A stretch of 64,000 nt of DNA from Apostichopus californicus. Taxonomy: Eukaryota; Echinodermata; Holothuroidea; Aspidochirotida; Stichopodidae. How positions within the stretch are numbered: the stretch's first letter is position 1; each line of letters opens with the position of its first letter. Positions 13,194 through 28,700 of this stretch are shown in pieces. Made by a program: the position numbers and the translations under genes. Under the pieces are notes generated by a model. It saw only the letters and a program-made list of their open reading frames with translations. It made no database searches and was not told the DNA's origin. The DNA is taken from assembly GCA_020650975.1 (NCBI GenBank), contig JAIPMN010016570.1, forward strand, positions 1-64,000. Reading direction: 5' to 3'.

Positions 13194-16100
13194 TCAACCC
13201 ATAACAAACGTAGGTGCCTGAATTATTCCACTTTCAACATTCTCCTTCCACATTTCATACGTTGTGCTATTGGGAAGTGTTAATACAAGAGCACATGTAT
13301 TAGCAGTTGGGTACATTTTCTCCAAGTCATGTACAAAGTGCATACTGGGTGTTTCAGGAAATCCCAAGGGTGGTATTTTGTTGGTACCTGTTGCAAATAC
13401 CAATATTTGTTCCAGTTTGACCCTGCTGTCGCCATCTGTGTAAATGATACAAATTTGGAAAATTGCATTGTGGTTTTCTTGAAACTTTAGTAGTATGACT
13501 TTATTATTTGAGTTTGGAGAATAAACTGAAGTCTTCGCAATGCCAGAATTGATAGCCATTGCCCCTGTAACACACAAGCTTAATGGAACTAAACTACTTT
13601 AAGCCTGTTGTTTGCTAACAAATTAAGTGCAAATACTTATGTAAGATGGTCAGCTGTTACATAAATTTGTGTTTTCTTTTGCACTACAGTTTTTGTACCA
13701 TAGGTTTTTCCTAATTAGTTTTACTTGTATACATATTAGTGCACCATACAGTGTTCACTATACAGAGGGGCTATGCATTTGTACAGTATAATTGTATGTT
13801 GTCTGTAGCAGCAAAATGGTGAATTAACACCCTCCACTGGTACCTCTTCTGTGTTGCTAGGCAACTATCTTGTTCTCCCTGGAAATGGTTAACAGAAATC
13901 TTTAACACTGATACTGGCTTCTAAAAGTCATTGGGTATGTATCATGCTGTACGGTGGTGCTTACTCAGAAAAAAATATCTTGCTGATGCTGTTTAGCAAT
14001 CAAAAAAATTGGTAAAACTTGACGTTGAAATGTCGAGAATAGTTCCAACCATTACCTGCTACATCAATGAGCCAATCCCTCCAGTAGGAAATGATTTTGT
14101 TTTCTACTTTTCGGTTGTTCGAGCCAACAACAGAATGGTTGGGAACAAAGAGATCCTGTAGAGTAGAAGGTATTAGTAAACCATCATCCTGGTACACAAA
14201 CAGATGCTGAAACCCATGTGGATGTTTTTGCACTGCCTTTAAAACTCCAGCTGTCATTAGACCTTCCTTGAACCTGAAATGAAACCAATTATAGTTATAG
14301 AGTTACAGATAACACAATGACATTTGCATGAGAACAATCAGTTCAATAGCAAATATGTCAGCCTATAACAGTAAAAATTATGTTTTTGAAAAAGATACAT
14401 TCAGCATCAGTCATCAATAATGATGGATTAACATTCAAATGTGTTGCTTTCTCGAACTATTTAGTTTGGCCTTAATTGTTGGGGGAACCAATGCTCATAA
14501 TGACTTTTTATAAATGAAATATCATGGATGCTGCTCTGAAATGTTTGCAGCTTGATTTATCACTCACTGATCAAAAGCTGCTGGAGTCTCCCATACAGAT
14601 AAAATTCCACAGCATCTTCAATCAGCTTGTCCCTATCACTTAGGGATGCAACATGCCGGATTGACCCAAGAAGAGCTACAAGGGTACTGCTGTTCAGTAT
14701 TTGCAATCGAGCATCCTCCAGAGTTTGTGCATCTCTAATCTATTTGAAAAAAGGCAATGTTGTAAATCACAAATATGCAATAGGTCCTAGGGGTAATGTA
14801 AAGTCCATGGAACAGTAAAATCCGAAGTATTACCATTGGACATTGACCACCTCCATAAAACCAGTAGCAAAAAGGTCCAGATAAACCAAACACAAACTAT
14901 CTATAGTTTCATGACTTATTGGCATAACATCTAATGTTAGCAAACCAGCAAATAGATCAAAAGAACCAATGTTGTGTGGATGATTACCAAGAATAATGAA
15001 GATCTCATGAACTCAATCTCATTCATGTAACATTGTCATTGACTCTACTGGTGAATCATCACCCATTAAGAGGATTGTTAGGAATCAAATTAAAATTTAA
15101 AAAATGGTATAAAGCCCTGCAAATATTAACATAAATAAGTTGGAGTTGCACCACAACCAGAACATTGACCATTGGACCAGCAGAATGCAAAGTATCAGGC
15201 TCCCAATGAGAGAGATATACTCAATAGTGGTCAGGACGAGGCATCTAAACACTTGTCCATCCTTGAGTTTGTGCAAAAGTATTTTTTGTCGCGGACTACC
15301 CCATGCATTGTTTAATTAAATTCAAAAATCATAACATGTATCCACTGCATACTAACATCCTCATGATGTCAAAAGATTCAGTACTTACATTAGACAACTG
15401 AGCTTTATCATCATCATCTTGTATATATCTTATGGAGGAATGACTCGTCTGTCCCGAAATCTTGCTGTACAATCCACGGGAAAAGCATGCAGGCCCAGGT
15501 CCACCATGTACTAATGATAACGCAATAAATTGTCCAACATCTCTGTAGAGGTTGCAATCTATAGCTGAAAGATCAAATGTTACTTTATCCTTTAATACAA
15601 GCGAACTGATGCTGAATTTCAGATCACACAACTAACAAGGTATGTCCTTATTCACAAACATGTCTTACAAATTCGCTCACAAAATTGAAAGTACTTGACT
15701 TAGTTACATTATGTAAGACACATTTGTGAATTAATGCCATAAATATAAACCATATTCATATATCAGATATAATATATGGTTTTGCAACACTATAAGTGGA
15801 ACAAAGTGCTACGATGTGACACACAGTATGTTGAGGACCGAATCTCCAGGAGCAGTGTCATGCACACACCAGCATCAGATCACCAACAGGGAGTACTATG
15901 TAAGATCATAACTTCTTCAAATGCAGACTTTTCATTTCAAGTAGTTATGGACAATCTATCATGAACGATATCACAGTTATCATTTAACTTTGTGCTATCA
16001 TGAGCTTCTGTTTTTGAAGTTCCAAAAGTATTGCAAAACACCACACATAAATTAATTTGCTACCTATACATTCCTATGCAATCCGTACTTTTGACTCTGC

Positions 16101-16784
16101 AAGCAAAGAGGCCTCTACAACTTATACTGCACTGCAAATAGTATGAAAACAGTTAATGTATACATTCATGGCTTGTATAATGTTAGCTAAAGTATGAGCT
16201 CTCTCTATCTTGGAGATTTTTGGTAAGGTAAATTACAGATTTTAAACTTTTGACTTCTGATGTGAGATTAATATTCATGATTTGATAGAAAAATTAAATA
16301 AAAATTAGTGTCCCCTACATTCACAGTATGGAATATCTGTCATAAAGATTCACAACCTAAACCCAACTTGTCAATAACATTTCATGTTTACATGCAGGTC
16401 ATCACACATGTACATCACACACTATTTAAAGCTGATAATATTGCTTTATGGCCAAAAGTGGGAAGTACAGTATTACCTTTAGTTGAAAGAGCCAATTGTC
16501 TTCCTTCAGATGGTCCTTCAAATATGCAACAATTTGTTTCATTTTGCAATGTGCAAGCGAAAAAACTCTCTGGTAGGCCCTCCATTGTCGACTGACCCTT
16601 CTCCTATGTCTGCAGCATCAACAAAGGCAATGCTGATCGTTTCAACGGATCACACCTCTTTTGGCTAATGGCCCGTCGAGCACCATCCATTATATCATCA
16701 CGGATCACATTTATTATATTGCACCTTGGAGCCCCCTCACTTGCAACCTGACTGTGAATAAGTTTTAGTGCAACTTTCCAGTCG
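13194..16784 (-). CDS. UBX-HECT gene, HECT-type domain, exons 12-16
   Basis: Exon 12 opens the domain: DWKVALKLIHSQ, then NVIRDDIMDGARRAISQKRC, then IAFVDAADIGEGSVDNGGPT with REFFRL, then CCIFEGPSEGRQLALSTK. Exon 13 gives LYRDVGQFIALSLVHGGPGP, exon 15 GVLKAVQKHPHGFQHLF, and exon 16 LEQILVFATGTNKIPPLGF and PTANTCALVLTLP. The cysteine in ANTCALVLTLP sits where the catalytic cysteine of HECT ligases lies. In exon 12 the DAADIGEGSVDNGG block is in a different frame from the sequence on either side, and the straight frame has a TAG. Two single-base changes of opposite sign would explain this. At the end of exon 14 the canonical gtgagt donor leaves the phase one base short for exon 15. Confidence 0.85.
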
Positions 16785-19700
16785 CTAAAAAACAAATGTA
16801 AAACAAACGATGTTACAAAATGGAATGCTTGCTTAAAATGTAACATTTCCATCTATTAAACCAGAGAGCCCAAGAGCTGAGTGATTCCTTGCCTTGATGA
16901 TAGCAGTGCTCATCTCCCTTAAATAGGGATTAGTGTGTGCTTTGTGTATAAAAGCTGGCCCATAACAACCACACACGACCATATCAACCAGAAGTTTAAG
17001 ACTCTTGCATTGAATGATGTATGCCTTGAATTTCAACCAACTTTCACTTCTTCAGTGGACTCATTCAGACTGTTACCTCTCTTGGTCTGACCTTAACAAG
17101 AAGCAATGCCGATAAAATAGATACTTACATGTACACCAATTACAGTGTTACTTCTTGAGATATTGTGTCTACTAGATTTGCAAATTTTAACCTATTTTGA
17201 CCCGAAATGATCTTTGACCTCCATGAAAAAAACTTAGGCCCATCGACTGTACTCACCAAGTGCTAAGAGAGTCACATGTCATGCTCCCTCAGAAGTCAAA
17301 TTGTGAAAACCTTGTAAACACGATATCTCTATAAATGAAGCTTGGGCAGATCTCATATATGGTGTGTTGAAGTACCATGTTGAGTACAAGAAGCCTATTG
17401 TTTTCTGTGGAGGTCATTTGGGGTGAAATTGTGAAAACCTTGTAAACATGATATCTCTATAAGGGAAGCATGCATAGATCTCATATTTGATGTGTAGAAG
17501 TACCATCATTGAGTACAAAAAGCCTATAGTTTTTGGTGGAGGTCAAAGGTCATTTGGGGTACCAGGGTCAAATTGTGTAACTATTTAAAAATGATATCTG
17601 AACAAGGCAAGCTTGGGTAGATCTCATATTTGGTGTTAGAAGTACCACATTGAGTACAAGAAGCCTGTTGTTCAGGTCAATGGTCATTTCAGTACAGCCT
17701 GTGACATAGTGAATTTTTGGTTGTCACATCACACTGCTTTTCACTGTATTACTAAGATCAAGTACGTTGCACACCCTCACATTACATTATGTCAATTCAT
17801 GAAGAAAAATGCTCATGTTACGTCATCGAAACCATTTTTGCATTGTGGTTAATAGTTTCAATGGAATTGAGAGCTGTGTTCTCTTAGTGGCCATTTGATA
17901 GTGACATATCTGGTACCTGGACTTCACCTACTCTCCTTGGGAAGAACATCTCTTTGAACTTATCTATTTTCACTGGACATTCATGAAACCTTTCATCACT
18001 CACAGTGCCTACCGGTTAGTGAATAAGATTGCTGTACAGTGCTGCTGGACGATACAGACCCATCCAGCAGATAAGCCTATCTCTTGTTTCATTAATGTGC
18101 ACATGTATTAGTCTTCTGGCAACTTGACACCCATAGTTGATTGTAACTTAACATCTCTAGTTTTAATTGTAATTTGATACCCCACAATTAAGTGAATTTT
18201 TAGCCCCCTTCCCCTTTTAAGTGTAATTGTATAACAGTGAAGTTTAAAGGGGCTATACAATGAATCCAGCCAAGCAATTAATGTCAGGCGCCCTCTATTT
18301 TTCTCCAACTTTCGACTCCGTCTGATTAAGGGTTGTACCATTGTGTGTGGAGGGGGGGGGGGGGCTCAGGCAGTGAAAGGTACTGTTTCACCTCAATTAT
18401 AGTAGAGTGACTGTGGAATGCTGTATAGGCCTAGATGTTTATGTTATTGGAGAACGCCAAGGGAGTTGCTATATGTACTACTTGCAATGACCTGTTACAA
18501 TTTGTAGTGTCGGACATGTGGGTAATTTTTACACACATTGGAGGTTCACCTCTGCACTGTGGGCAAACAAATTCATAAATTTTTGGGTCGGCCAAGTGCA
18601 AAGGATGTGATGCTGATTTATATTTTTAGTTATTTTCACTGATGTAATGCATAGTGGTTATTCAATATGACACATTGGAGGGTCATATTTTGTTGGGACA
18701 TGCATTCCCCTCCAAAGATCAACAATAATTCTGCTTTTGACAGTAGCAGATTTTTCAGATAGGGGTGAGGGGGGAGGGTTGGTGGGGATGGGGCAGGCCC
18801 ATATTAGCTACAAAATGGAAAAATATGAAACAAAAAGTGAAAAAGAAACAAAGAAGATCTGACAAGTGATTGAAAATTTTACTTTTTTAATTTCAAATTG
18901 ATGATTCAGGGGGCAAGGCTGGGGTGCTAACCAAGTCCCCCCCCCCCCGCAACCAGTCCGGCACTAATAATTGGTACAATTTTTCCTACCATATTTTGTC
19001 AGAGTATAGCCTACGCAGGAACAGTGTAATGAGCTTGACTGGCCAGATCTGACTGAAACTTTCTTTCTATTGTGAAACCTTGCGATGGATCCATTGTGGG
19101 AGAGGGAACTGGGTTTAAAGCCTCCCCTAATCCCCTTATTTATTTTATTTTGTGAACATTTTACAATACCGACGAGGCTGATATTAAGGTGTGATTGAAT
19201 TAACAACTTGCCATACATTTTTTGTAGGCATATTTGGCAAACAATATCCATAAATCATATTTTATTTTGGAGAAGTGATCTTATAATTTAGTGAACTTTT
19301 AAGAATGTATATGTATGGCAACACCAATGTGAGTCTTTGTGAGCGAATTCATCACATCAGCCATACAGTAAATAACTCACTTCTATTATTTATGACAATT
19401 TTATAGAGTGGACATCATTTTACAAAAACATTTCATTTTATGAAGTCTAATTATAGGATGCCTCTGGAGTATTCATTAAAACAGTGTCACAGCAGAGACC
19501 TTAATGGTATACAAAAACAACCGATACTCATGGCCCGTTAATAACTACTGTTCATGTCCTGATACACATGTTAGGAATACAAAGTACTAATTACTGATGC
19601 ACGGTTGTGGGAGAGTAGTTGCTGTATCCAATCATTGAGTGCGAGTTCTTTAATACGCGATTGTAAAATGAAGTCGTATCTATTAATTTTTTCTATAAGT

Positions 19701-22700
19701 AGGTCTACGGATATACCCGAACATGGCCTTTCTTCGTTATCTTCATGACGAATTGGAGTCATTTAAAGAGAGGTGTGAACTGTATCCAAGAGGTACTGTA
19801 CCTAGTTACTGTACTAGCTATGAGTATCGGCTGTCAATAATTGCTAAATAATATTATACCGGTTGCAATAATTTTGCTAGTTTTACATGCTAATTTATAT
19901 TTCAGATGAGGGTTGCAAGAGCCTCTTCATAACATTCATTTAGAAGTCGAGAACCAAGCAGATCATATGTCAAGACGTTTGCTTCCTACATTAAACAAAC
20001 GTTAATTTTTCGGTCATTAATAATGGACCTGAAGCTTTGAATCTGGCAATGGTCCAAAGATATGACCTACTGATACTGGGACACAGGACATGTAATAGTA
20101 CCTACAGGTACACTGCATATAGGTCCTTTATTTACTGGAAAGCCGTCGGAACTGGACTTTCCAATTACAATCGTGTAGTTGTCACTACACAGGAATTAAA
20201 GTTGGGATATTTTAGAAAAAAATATTAAAATTAAGAAACATTTATGCTTTTCAATGCATATCATGGATTGTAAGATAACTTTCTTTGAGGGTACGGAAAG
20301 GACCAGGTATTGTCTAAGGAAAAGACAATGCATGCTAGACATGTTTATTTTGACATATGTAGGCCTTTATATATTGACCTATAGAGGCTACACTTCTCAA
20401 TGTCATATGCATGAACAACTTTGAAAAATATAGGATAGGTAGTTGTGGAAAATGGGGTAGTTTTTCTTTCAAAGCAACTGTCCATACCTCGCAGATATGT
20501 CCACAAAAACTGTCTCACATGTCTCACTCTACCAGAAATGTACTATACGCACAATTTCAGAAGTTCTTATACCATATTGGTGACTTAAGTTGGTGAGATT
20601 AAATTATATGGGCATCAATTTAATAACAATGTTTCATGTTTGCTCGCAGTATTTTATCTCCTGTGAATTCAAGAGCTTACATCCATAACATTTGGTCTAA
20701 TGCAAACTGTGATAACGAATGGGATCAAATAATAGCAAATTATAGTACGGTTTTGAATGTTCTCTTGTCAAACATTCTACCATCTTTTAACTGCCAATAA
20801 CAATTTTACTTCCACTGTTTAATGTTGATTAATCATATCATATATTTGTGGAAATGATCTTAAGAATCTACAACCATTGGTTAGGCATGAGTAAACCCAC
20901 TCTTATATTGGCTCTGTAAGTCTTCCACCTATGGACGGTGGACACTCTTGGTATAATTTTTGGGTTCATCAAGTAGGGTTTTTCCAGCCTGTTTGGATGA
21001 ACATAGATTAACTACCAGAACTTTCACAATGTTCTCCCGAAATGCATAATGTATCCATAGGTTTTCGGCTCTTTCACAGGTACCGGATGTCATTGTTTGG
21101 TGGCTGTGGAGTACTTGACCTTGACCCTGAAAAGAAATCATAACATGTGGTTTTGATTTGCATATTCCTTTGTGCACCTCCAGATAATCAACACACAGGG
21201 TATTTTAACAAATATTTACATATATAGCTCTAAGGCTGCTCTCAATTAAATTTGGCTGTTTTCACTATGAAATACTACCTACAAACAATTAACATCATCA
21301 AAAGGAGGGTAGAACTGTATGTTCATGTACTAGGTAAATACCTTGAAAGTGTTTCAATTTAGTTATGCATTTAATCTCTGGTTTAAGACATAAATGAATC
21401 CACAAACCACCAATTGCATCTATGGTAATAATGTAAATACTCTGTTGTGAAGTGAGTCAGAGATGTGCCTAAAAGGTATCATTTGAAACGGGTTGTACAT
21501 CTAATGCCATTCACTACACATATTAAATAAGCATATAATGAGGGCATAGATAGAAACACTTACTCATCATTCCCATCTCCATCTTTCTTTGGGACGGTTT
21601 CTGTGATAGTTCAAATCGATGGCTGCCAAGTACTTTCTCGCCACATATCCAACGTAGCTGTGATAAAGAATGACAAAGTTTGGGGTCATGTTAATTATTA
21701 GTTTGATTATGCAAACTTTTATCAGGGTTTGTTTGCCAGAAAATATTTCATAATCATATTTACCTTTCAGTAATAGTGTTTGCAAGCAGTTGTCTTCATG
21801 TACACAAATACACACACACAACATTTCCATCACATTCTTGGCCTTTTGGCAAGAAATCAACTATTATTCACAGACTGTCATGAGCCATTATTCTAACAAA
21901 ATTATATATGAGTTGGCAGGGTAGTTGATGGATATCCATGCAACCCACCGTGCCATGAAAGGGCTTTTAGGTTTTGGCATGGGGCATTAAGGAACCAGGA
22001 AGCAATGCTACTTCTAGATGTTTTGTCCTGACTCTCTAAATTCACTCTGATAAAGGGCCACCTGGGCTGGATGTCCAGAAAGTTACTCACCATCCCATAT
22101 AATATACATTTCTCCTTAAGGAGAGGAAGGACTACCAGGTGTCAACATGGGCTATTCATTGTAATCAGCTAATGAGCTAACATGACTTTATACTGCTAAC
22201 AAGAGACTACTGTAACTATGTACTGAAGGTAGTTTATATGTAGGATGACTTCCTGTCAATGCTCTCTATGCAGATGTTGTAGAAGGTGAAGTGGAGATGA
22301 AGGGCAAAAGCTGGATTTGAATGCACTATATATTACTTGCAAAGATTACAAGAATGACAGAAGGGTATTCCATGCAAATAGACCAAATCTAATCCTCCTT
22401 CACCTCTTGTTGTAACAGTGCATGCCTTGGTAAACAGTAAACACTGAATAGTACAGAACTTGGTGGATTCAAATTTGGCCAAGTATAATTTGTTCGATTG
22501 GAAAGTATGCAAAGCATTGAATATTGATAGATTTTATGAGGAGTTTGCATCTCTGAAGCATAGATCTACTGAAAACAAATACAAAAAATAAATGCTGATT
22601 AACACATGGCACAAACAATGTTGCATACCATAGGCTATATAGTGCAGACTGAATAAAGTACCAAAACAGATGTGACTTTCTATGTTTCACTGACCTTAGA

Positions 22701-25700
22701 ATGAAGCTTAGCCTAGCTACAAACCAAGTGAAGCAAAATAACTAGATCTATAAAGGAAACTAGGAAAGTGAATGTGGTTGCAGTACAGCTTATACCTACC
22801 TTGCAATGCATGCATAGAACAAACAGGAAATTAGTTCAGTTGGCCTTTCAACCAAGTTAGTTATAGTATCGTCAACTATCCTAAATTCATGCACATGAAT
22901 GTTAAATTATTCTATAAATGTCCATAGTAATATACTAGCCTAACCAGTTTTGCAATCTGATACTTATTCTTCAATCACCATTATGAACACTTTTTAAGTT
23001 TGCTTTTGCAAACATTCTGCTAAAAACTTACTTGTTGCTTACTTATTATTTCATAAGCTACACTTATAGGCAGAATCATATGCCGGGAGTTAACCACAAA
23101 ATGTCTATTCTTTGGAACATTGTTTTGTTGGGAGGTCTTTTTGCTGATTTTAGAGTGTTAGTCGCCTGGGGAGTAGGAGAAGGCAAGAAAATGCCATCTA
23201 CTTTCCATTAGTTTTGTACAGTAGGTGCTTATATCTAAGGTTGAGTAGTAGTGCTGAATTTAGTTTGGTCATACTTCCTGCATTTTCAGCAAGCAAGGTG
23301 TCAATTATATATCAATCATAATTTCTGAATTTTCAGTGGGCCATGAGTCAATTATACATCAATCAGAAGGGGAAAAAAAGAAGTCAGGTTAGTAATACTA
23401 GTAAGGCCTGTCCTTAGTCACCTACAGACTACTAGTCTATGTTCCCTAACTACATGCACCCAAATGTTTGCTCCTAGCTAGGAAGGCATATATATTTTAA
23501 CCACATGTACCTGCATCGTTTTCCTTCAAAATGATGACTCCCGATGTAAATATTATTTTGTAACACTTGAAAATTATCCACTTTCTTTATGCTTCTATAA
23601 AGCATGTGGGCCAGGCATTACCTTTTTTTTCAAAGTAAGCAAAAACCAACAGCAAATAAAGATTGCTACTTAGTACTTTCATCTGTGATAGCCTATGCTG
23701 TCTGTCATAGCTCTGTGATATTGGGAAGGCCTATCAAATGTTCGTATAATGAGTAGGCCGACATCAATTTATGTATCTTCTTGTAGATTTTTGGAGGACG
23801 CAAAATACCATGAACGAAATAAGGTATCTTTGCCATTTGTAGAAATGTAAGGCTAACGTGATGTTAACTGCACTAATAAACACAGGTATTATTTTGTAAG
23901 AAATTTTGGCAGGTAAGAAGTTATAGACACGAAAGTCATTTGAAACTAGATAAAAGATTCGCGCAGCAACAGTTAAATTGATTCCCTATCTTCATAAAAT
24001 TAGGTTAGTAAGGAGTAGCCTAGTAATACTATATTCCTATCCAACTCCGACTCCGGGTCCTTGTTGAATACCCTAGCCGACCGTGGTGGCTGCAATTCAC
24101 GATCGTCTAGACTATACAACTACATTAGGCCCATATCAGATATTCAGGCCAAGCCTTTGGCTATTGTCACAGTATTACAGAAACTTTTACCATGTGTCCT
24201 GACAGTGATACTAACTATAAGATTACCTGAATGTAACTTGTAAGGCCTAACTAACGTTACAGGCCTAGCCCACAGTGCTTGTAGCTAGGCTAGGCCATCA
24301 ACATCCTTACCGTATTTGAATCGGTAATGAAAGTTATTTGACTTACCTAGGCCTAAGCTACTTCGACTGCGGGATTGCAACCAACGACCTCCTTCAGCGT
24401 TTTCGATTTTTCGAAAGAATCTACCAGAGAGATTTGCCGTCTTGTTTCAATTCATTCTCCTAGTCCTACGTTGCTTTGTAGAGCTAAAAAAACAATTCCG
24501 ATGTGTATTTCGAGTAGACTGTGTCCTGGCCCTATATGCACCTAGACCAAGATATTTCTGTACTATAAGTATAATTGTGAAGTTAATTACGGCCGTGTAC
24601 GTAGGAGCGGGGAGTTGTTACACACAACTCCCTAGTACTAGTAGTATAGTACGTACGAGCGTTACGACTCGGCAAGCTAGCTAGCGCTGTATATGATGAA
24701 CAGTGCATGTACTCGGCTACATACAGTACTGTAGATCAGTGCATATATATATTGTACATACTGCGTGTATACTACTGTATCATGTAGATCAGTATCTGTC
24801 TACATTGTTTACACTACTGGGAGTCGGGTTTCAGTGTGTTGCCATAGGGATGATTTGCACACGGCATTTAGGTATCATCAAGCGATGCTTCTCTCAGATT
24901 CATTGTATAGACCCTTTAAGAGTACTATGCCAAGATTCCTCATGTTGCATAGTTTCATGTGTGTTAAGGCCAAGCAAATATATAGCTACTTACTATACCT
25001 AACAGCCAGTCTTATTCTTGATTTAGCCTGTTGTGTTTGTAACACAGTGGTCAGCTGTCTCCACACATCGTGACAACTAGGGGTATTCCCAATAAGCCTG
25101 CTGTTCAGCTAGCTGCTGACAAGGACCCTGCCCCACAACTCTTACAATACTTGTTTGTTATTGTCTACTAATTTGGTATGCCTAGACAAGTGGTTGGTCC
25201 AAGGACCTCAAGGCATGTGAAAGATTTAACAGATTTTATGCTACCCCTTCTCAGCATGTCTGCAAAAAGTGCCCAACCCCCAACAAAAAACGAAAAAAAG
25301 AAGGATAACATTACACATTTAAGCTGAGTCAATGGAGAGTTAGGATTCTGACACCAAATTAAAGCTGCTACTTACCTTTGACTATATGGCTCGCCTTTGA
25401 CCCCAAATTCCTGCTATTTAGGTACCTGGTTTTTGAGATATATTGAACACTACTACAGCCACCCTACTCTGCCCTCCCCTCCCCCAGTCACTAATATCAA
25501 AACTAAAGATACTTCAAGCCTCCAGTGAAGAAAGGTCTTTAGATTTTGATCAACTGACTCCAGTCAAACACTTGAAATGTAGTAAGTTTGGAGAATGGAA
25601 ATTTATTGATGCAGTATGTCATTGTATCATTTATTTGGCAAGCATATTTCATCTGGTACTTTGCAGTGCACATCATTCATATGATAACATTAACATATAA

Positions 25701-28700
25701 GTCAGTGGATATATATACCTTTCAGCGAGAGCTGCAGAATCAGCTTGGTCAGAGTCAACCCCAGACAAAGTTTCTATACTTGTTGATGGTGATAGGGGCT
25801 GTGTAACCTGAATAGAATGATATTCTTGGCTACGAGCTAGATCAACATGTACTATCTCTTGTGATGAATCATCCTGGAACATAAAGTAGAAAGTGTAAAG
25901 GATAGGATGATGAAATACTATTTTTTGTTACCTAGGGAAAACAGATAAACCAGAGCATCGAAAATGCTGTTAGTTGATCACCAATATGTGTCATTGCTTT
26001 TTGGCTTGTGCACCTATTACATTGGGAATATTAGCACATTTAAAAATTTGTAATGATAATGATGACATTATTAGAATGTTGCTAGATCCATATAAGCCTT
26101 ATGAAGAAACACACAGACAAGTCAAGTCGCAATGGTTGTACATGGACTTCAGATGCCATTCACATCTCACATTTCATACAATCTGAGGAAATACTTTCCC
26201 TTAAAATTTCTATAAAGATATGTTATCTTTTATGCATACCTCACATGCATCATGCCATGTGACAAAGATAGATGTGCGGTCTTGAATCCCATATGAAACA
26301 CACGACCCAGTAACGCTGTTACTCAAAGTAGCTCCACCACCAGCGATGTTAATACTGAAGGTTTCAGTTGCCAAATCATTGCAACCTATGTAGTTGAATA
26401 TAGCCTTGAGAAGAAGACAATGAATCCAGCTGATGATTATAACATTAATAAAGGGTTGTATCATCCTTACTGCTTAGCAAACATCTTCACAACTTAGTGA
26501 AATGGATTGTACTACATATCACACAAAGGTCAATCCATGCCAAATCAACAGATTTTTTTACCCATTCCACGTCGACCCTCTCACATTTGGCTGAAACTGA
26601 TATGGTGTGTTGCCACATGTCTCAAAAGGCAGATATTGGGCTAAAAAATATTTTCGAAACATTTGGTTGCTAGGATATGGCCACACCTAGCAACTACACC
26701 TGGTAGCATTTAACAGGCCCTAAATTTGGAGGCATTTTTGCAGACATGTTGGGCAGTTTATGTCTGAATTGTAGATGTTGTAAAAGACATGTGAACAGTA
26801 AACTAATTTATAGAGAGAGGGTTACCATATTTTTGAAAACCAAAGTAAAACGTTTGTGTACTTTTTGCTAGCTACCCAATTTTGCGACTTAAAAATCACT
26901 AAGATCACATATTTCAACAGTGCGAAAAAGGAAACTGAAGTTGAATTGAGCACTTCTATTAACAATTACTTTATCCATACCCTTAAGGTACTTTGTCAGA
27001 AGATGGTACCCTAGCATAATAACTACCGACAAACCACATTTTCAATGTCATAGACCCTACGATGCCGATGAACAGCGCCCTAAAAAATTGCATATTGCCA
27101 ACATTTTTGGCCATTTTGGACATTTCTAGGTCAAATTTTATCATATTAAAGTACATTTTTCTTGTTTTTATTACATAATAAGAAGACATGTGAAGTCACA
27201 ATTTACAGCATGAGTTATAACATATCCATTACAATTTAATAATGCGCAGCTGAAAGTGGCATACATGAGAGTAAATCAGTGACTGAAAAAGTGCCTATGG
27301 GGTACATACATAAAAACTATCTTGTATAATAATTTTGGGGGAACCTCACCCCTTACCCTACCCCATGGTCCCCAACCCCCTTTCCATACCCCACCCCCGC
27401 TTCCGATACCATACCCAACACAGAACCATGTGTGCCTATTAGCATTAATAACTCTTTATAGCTTTTTGACCTTTTTTCACATGAAGTATATGAGTATAAA
27501 TTGAAAACAGTTTGATGTTGATGGTTGAGATCATTACCCCAATCTCTCACTTGTATCCGTAAAGTATTCTGCACCCCATTGATGCCACAAAAAAAAACTT
27601 ACTTCAATTGAGGCAGACAAATCAAATCTGCGTCTTTCAGCGTGACCATCAGGATAACGTATTTGCAGCAGTCCCCCAGTCAAAAGCTCATCTGGCAGTC
27701 GTTCTCGCTCTCTTTGAATTTTCTTTACAGAAGAAATAGAAGAAAAGCATGCGTCAGTTGCATTTCACCATTTGTGAGGGAGAATTACAAATCCATAATT
27801 TGTTTAAATAACATAATACATACCTGCAACCTTCTTTCTTTTTCCATGTTTGTGCGTTCAATAGCATCCTGTTTCATAAGAGAGGAAAATAACATGTTAG
27901 GCTGCCAGCCTTATATACCCAAGTATCCTGATTGACCTGATACAATTTTGACACATTTCTTACTGAAATGTAGGTTCTCTCAAGTTAACTTGTTGAGAGT
28001 AATAGTAACATTAAATCAGCATCAATGACAAGAAATGCTCAAATGCATCATGGTTCCTATGCTTTTGCGGAGGGAGAAGGGGAACGTTACAAAGCTCTCC
28101 AGAACAATGGCCCCTTTCTCTTTGTGTTCATGTTCCATTCAGCCCTCATTCAGCAGACGGCATACATTTTCTGATCTTTAGGAATTGCCTATAATGACAT
28201 TCATGGACTTTATTATTATGCCATGGACATTTTTGAAAACCAACTTTGCTTTGACAATTTCCTTTGATTTGCCACAGTGTGATTTATAGTGAGCATTTGC
28301 AGCTGACAAATGTGAGACCACGCTATTCACATTGATGTTTGCAATACAAAGTAGAAGAGGTGTGCAGGATAGATCCTTTGTGGGTGATTGCAAATAATAC
28401 AGATTTATTAACAATTCCTAAATTGTAGGAACTGTATGACATATAAGACAATGCAATAAATTATTTTAACCTGTTCCTGATCAGCTTGAAGACTTTCAAT
28501 ATTTTGCTGCTCAATAAATTCTCGCCGAAAGAGCACCTAAAGTGATAAAATATTAGAAAAATTATAGAGTACTTAAAACGTATGAACATCATGCTTCTAT
28601 TTGCAAATACATATCTTGCAGTACACCCATTATATGACTACATTACTTTCCACAACAAAAAAGTAAAACCAGGATGAAAACATGTCATGGTTCCATGATG

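Larger units (their letters stand above)
16785..25718. other. 8.9 kb intron 11 of the UBX-HECT gene
   Basis: No other exon of the gene was found. Phase 2 at 25719 and the single base before GAC TGG at 16784 fit together directly. The intron contains the inverted R1 repeat (17.04-17.88 kb), runs of G and C near 18.35 and 18.94 kb, a transposon-like exon relic (21.56-21.66 kb) and a stretch rich in gtac, agct and taggcc words (24.2-24.8 kb). Confidence 0.6.

Noticed and set aside
16833-17036. 67-codon minus-strand frame just upstream of the first HECT exon
   Set aside because: The phase of exons 11 and 12 fits without it, and no motif was recognised.
19571-19762. 63-codon minus-strand frame (IRHEDNEERPCSGISVDLLIE) with a possible gtaatt donor, looking a little like the start of a MADF-type domain
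   Set aside because: Too short, no second exon found, and the frame is inside the long UBX-HECT intron. The likeness is weak and may be chance.
20929-21177. 82-codon minus-strand frame after a ttttcag acceptor
   Set aside because: No motif recognised, and it does not join in phase to the relic at 21.56 kb. Kept out as unsupported.
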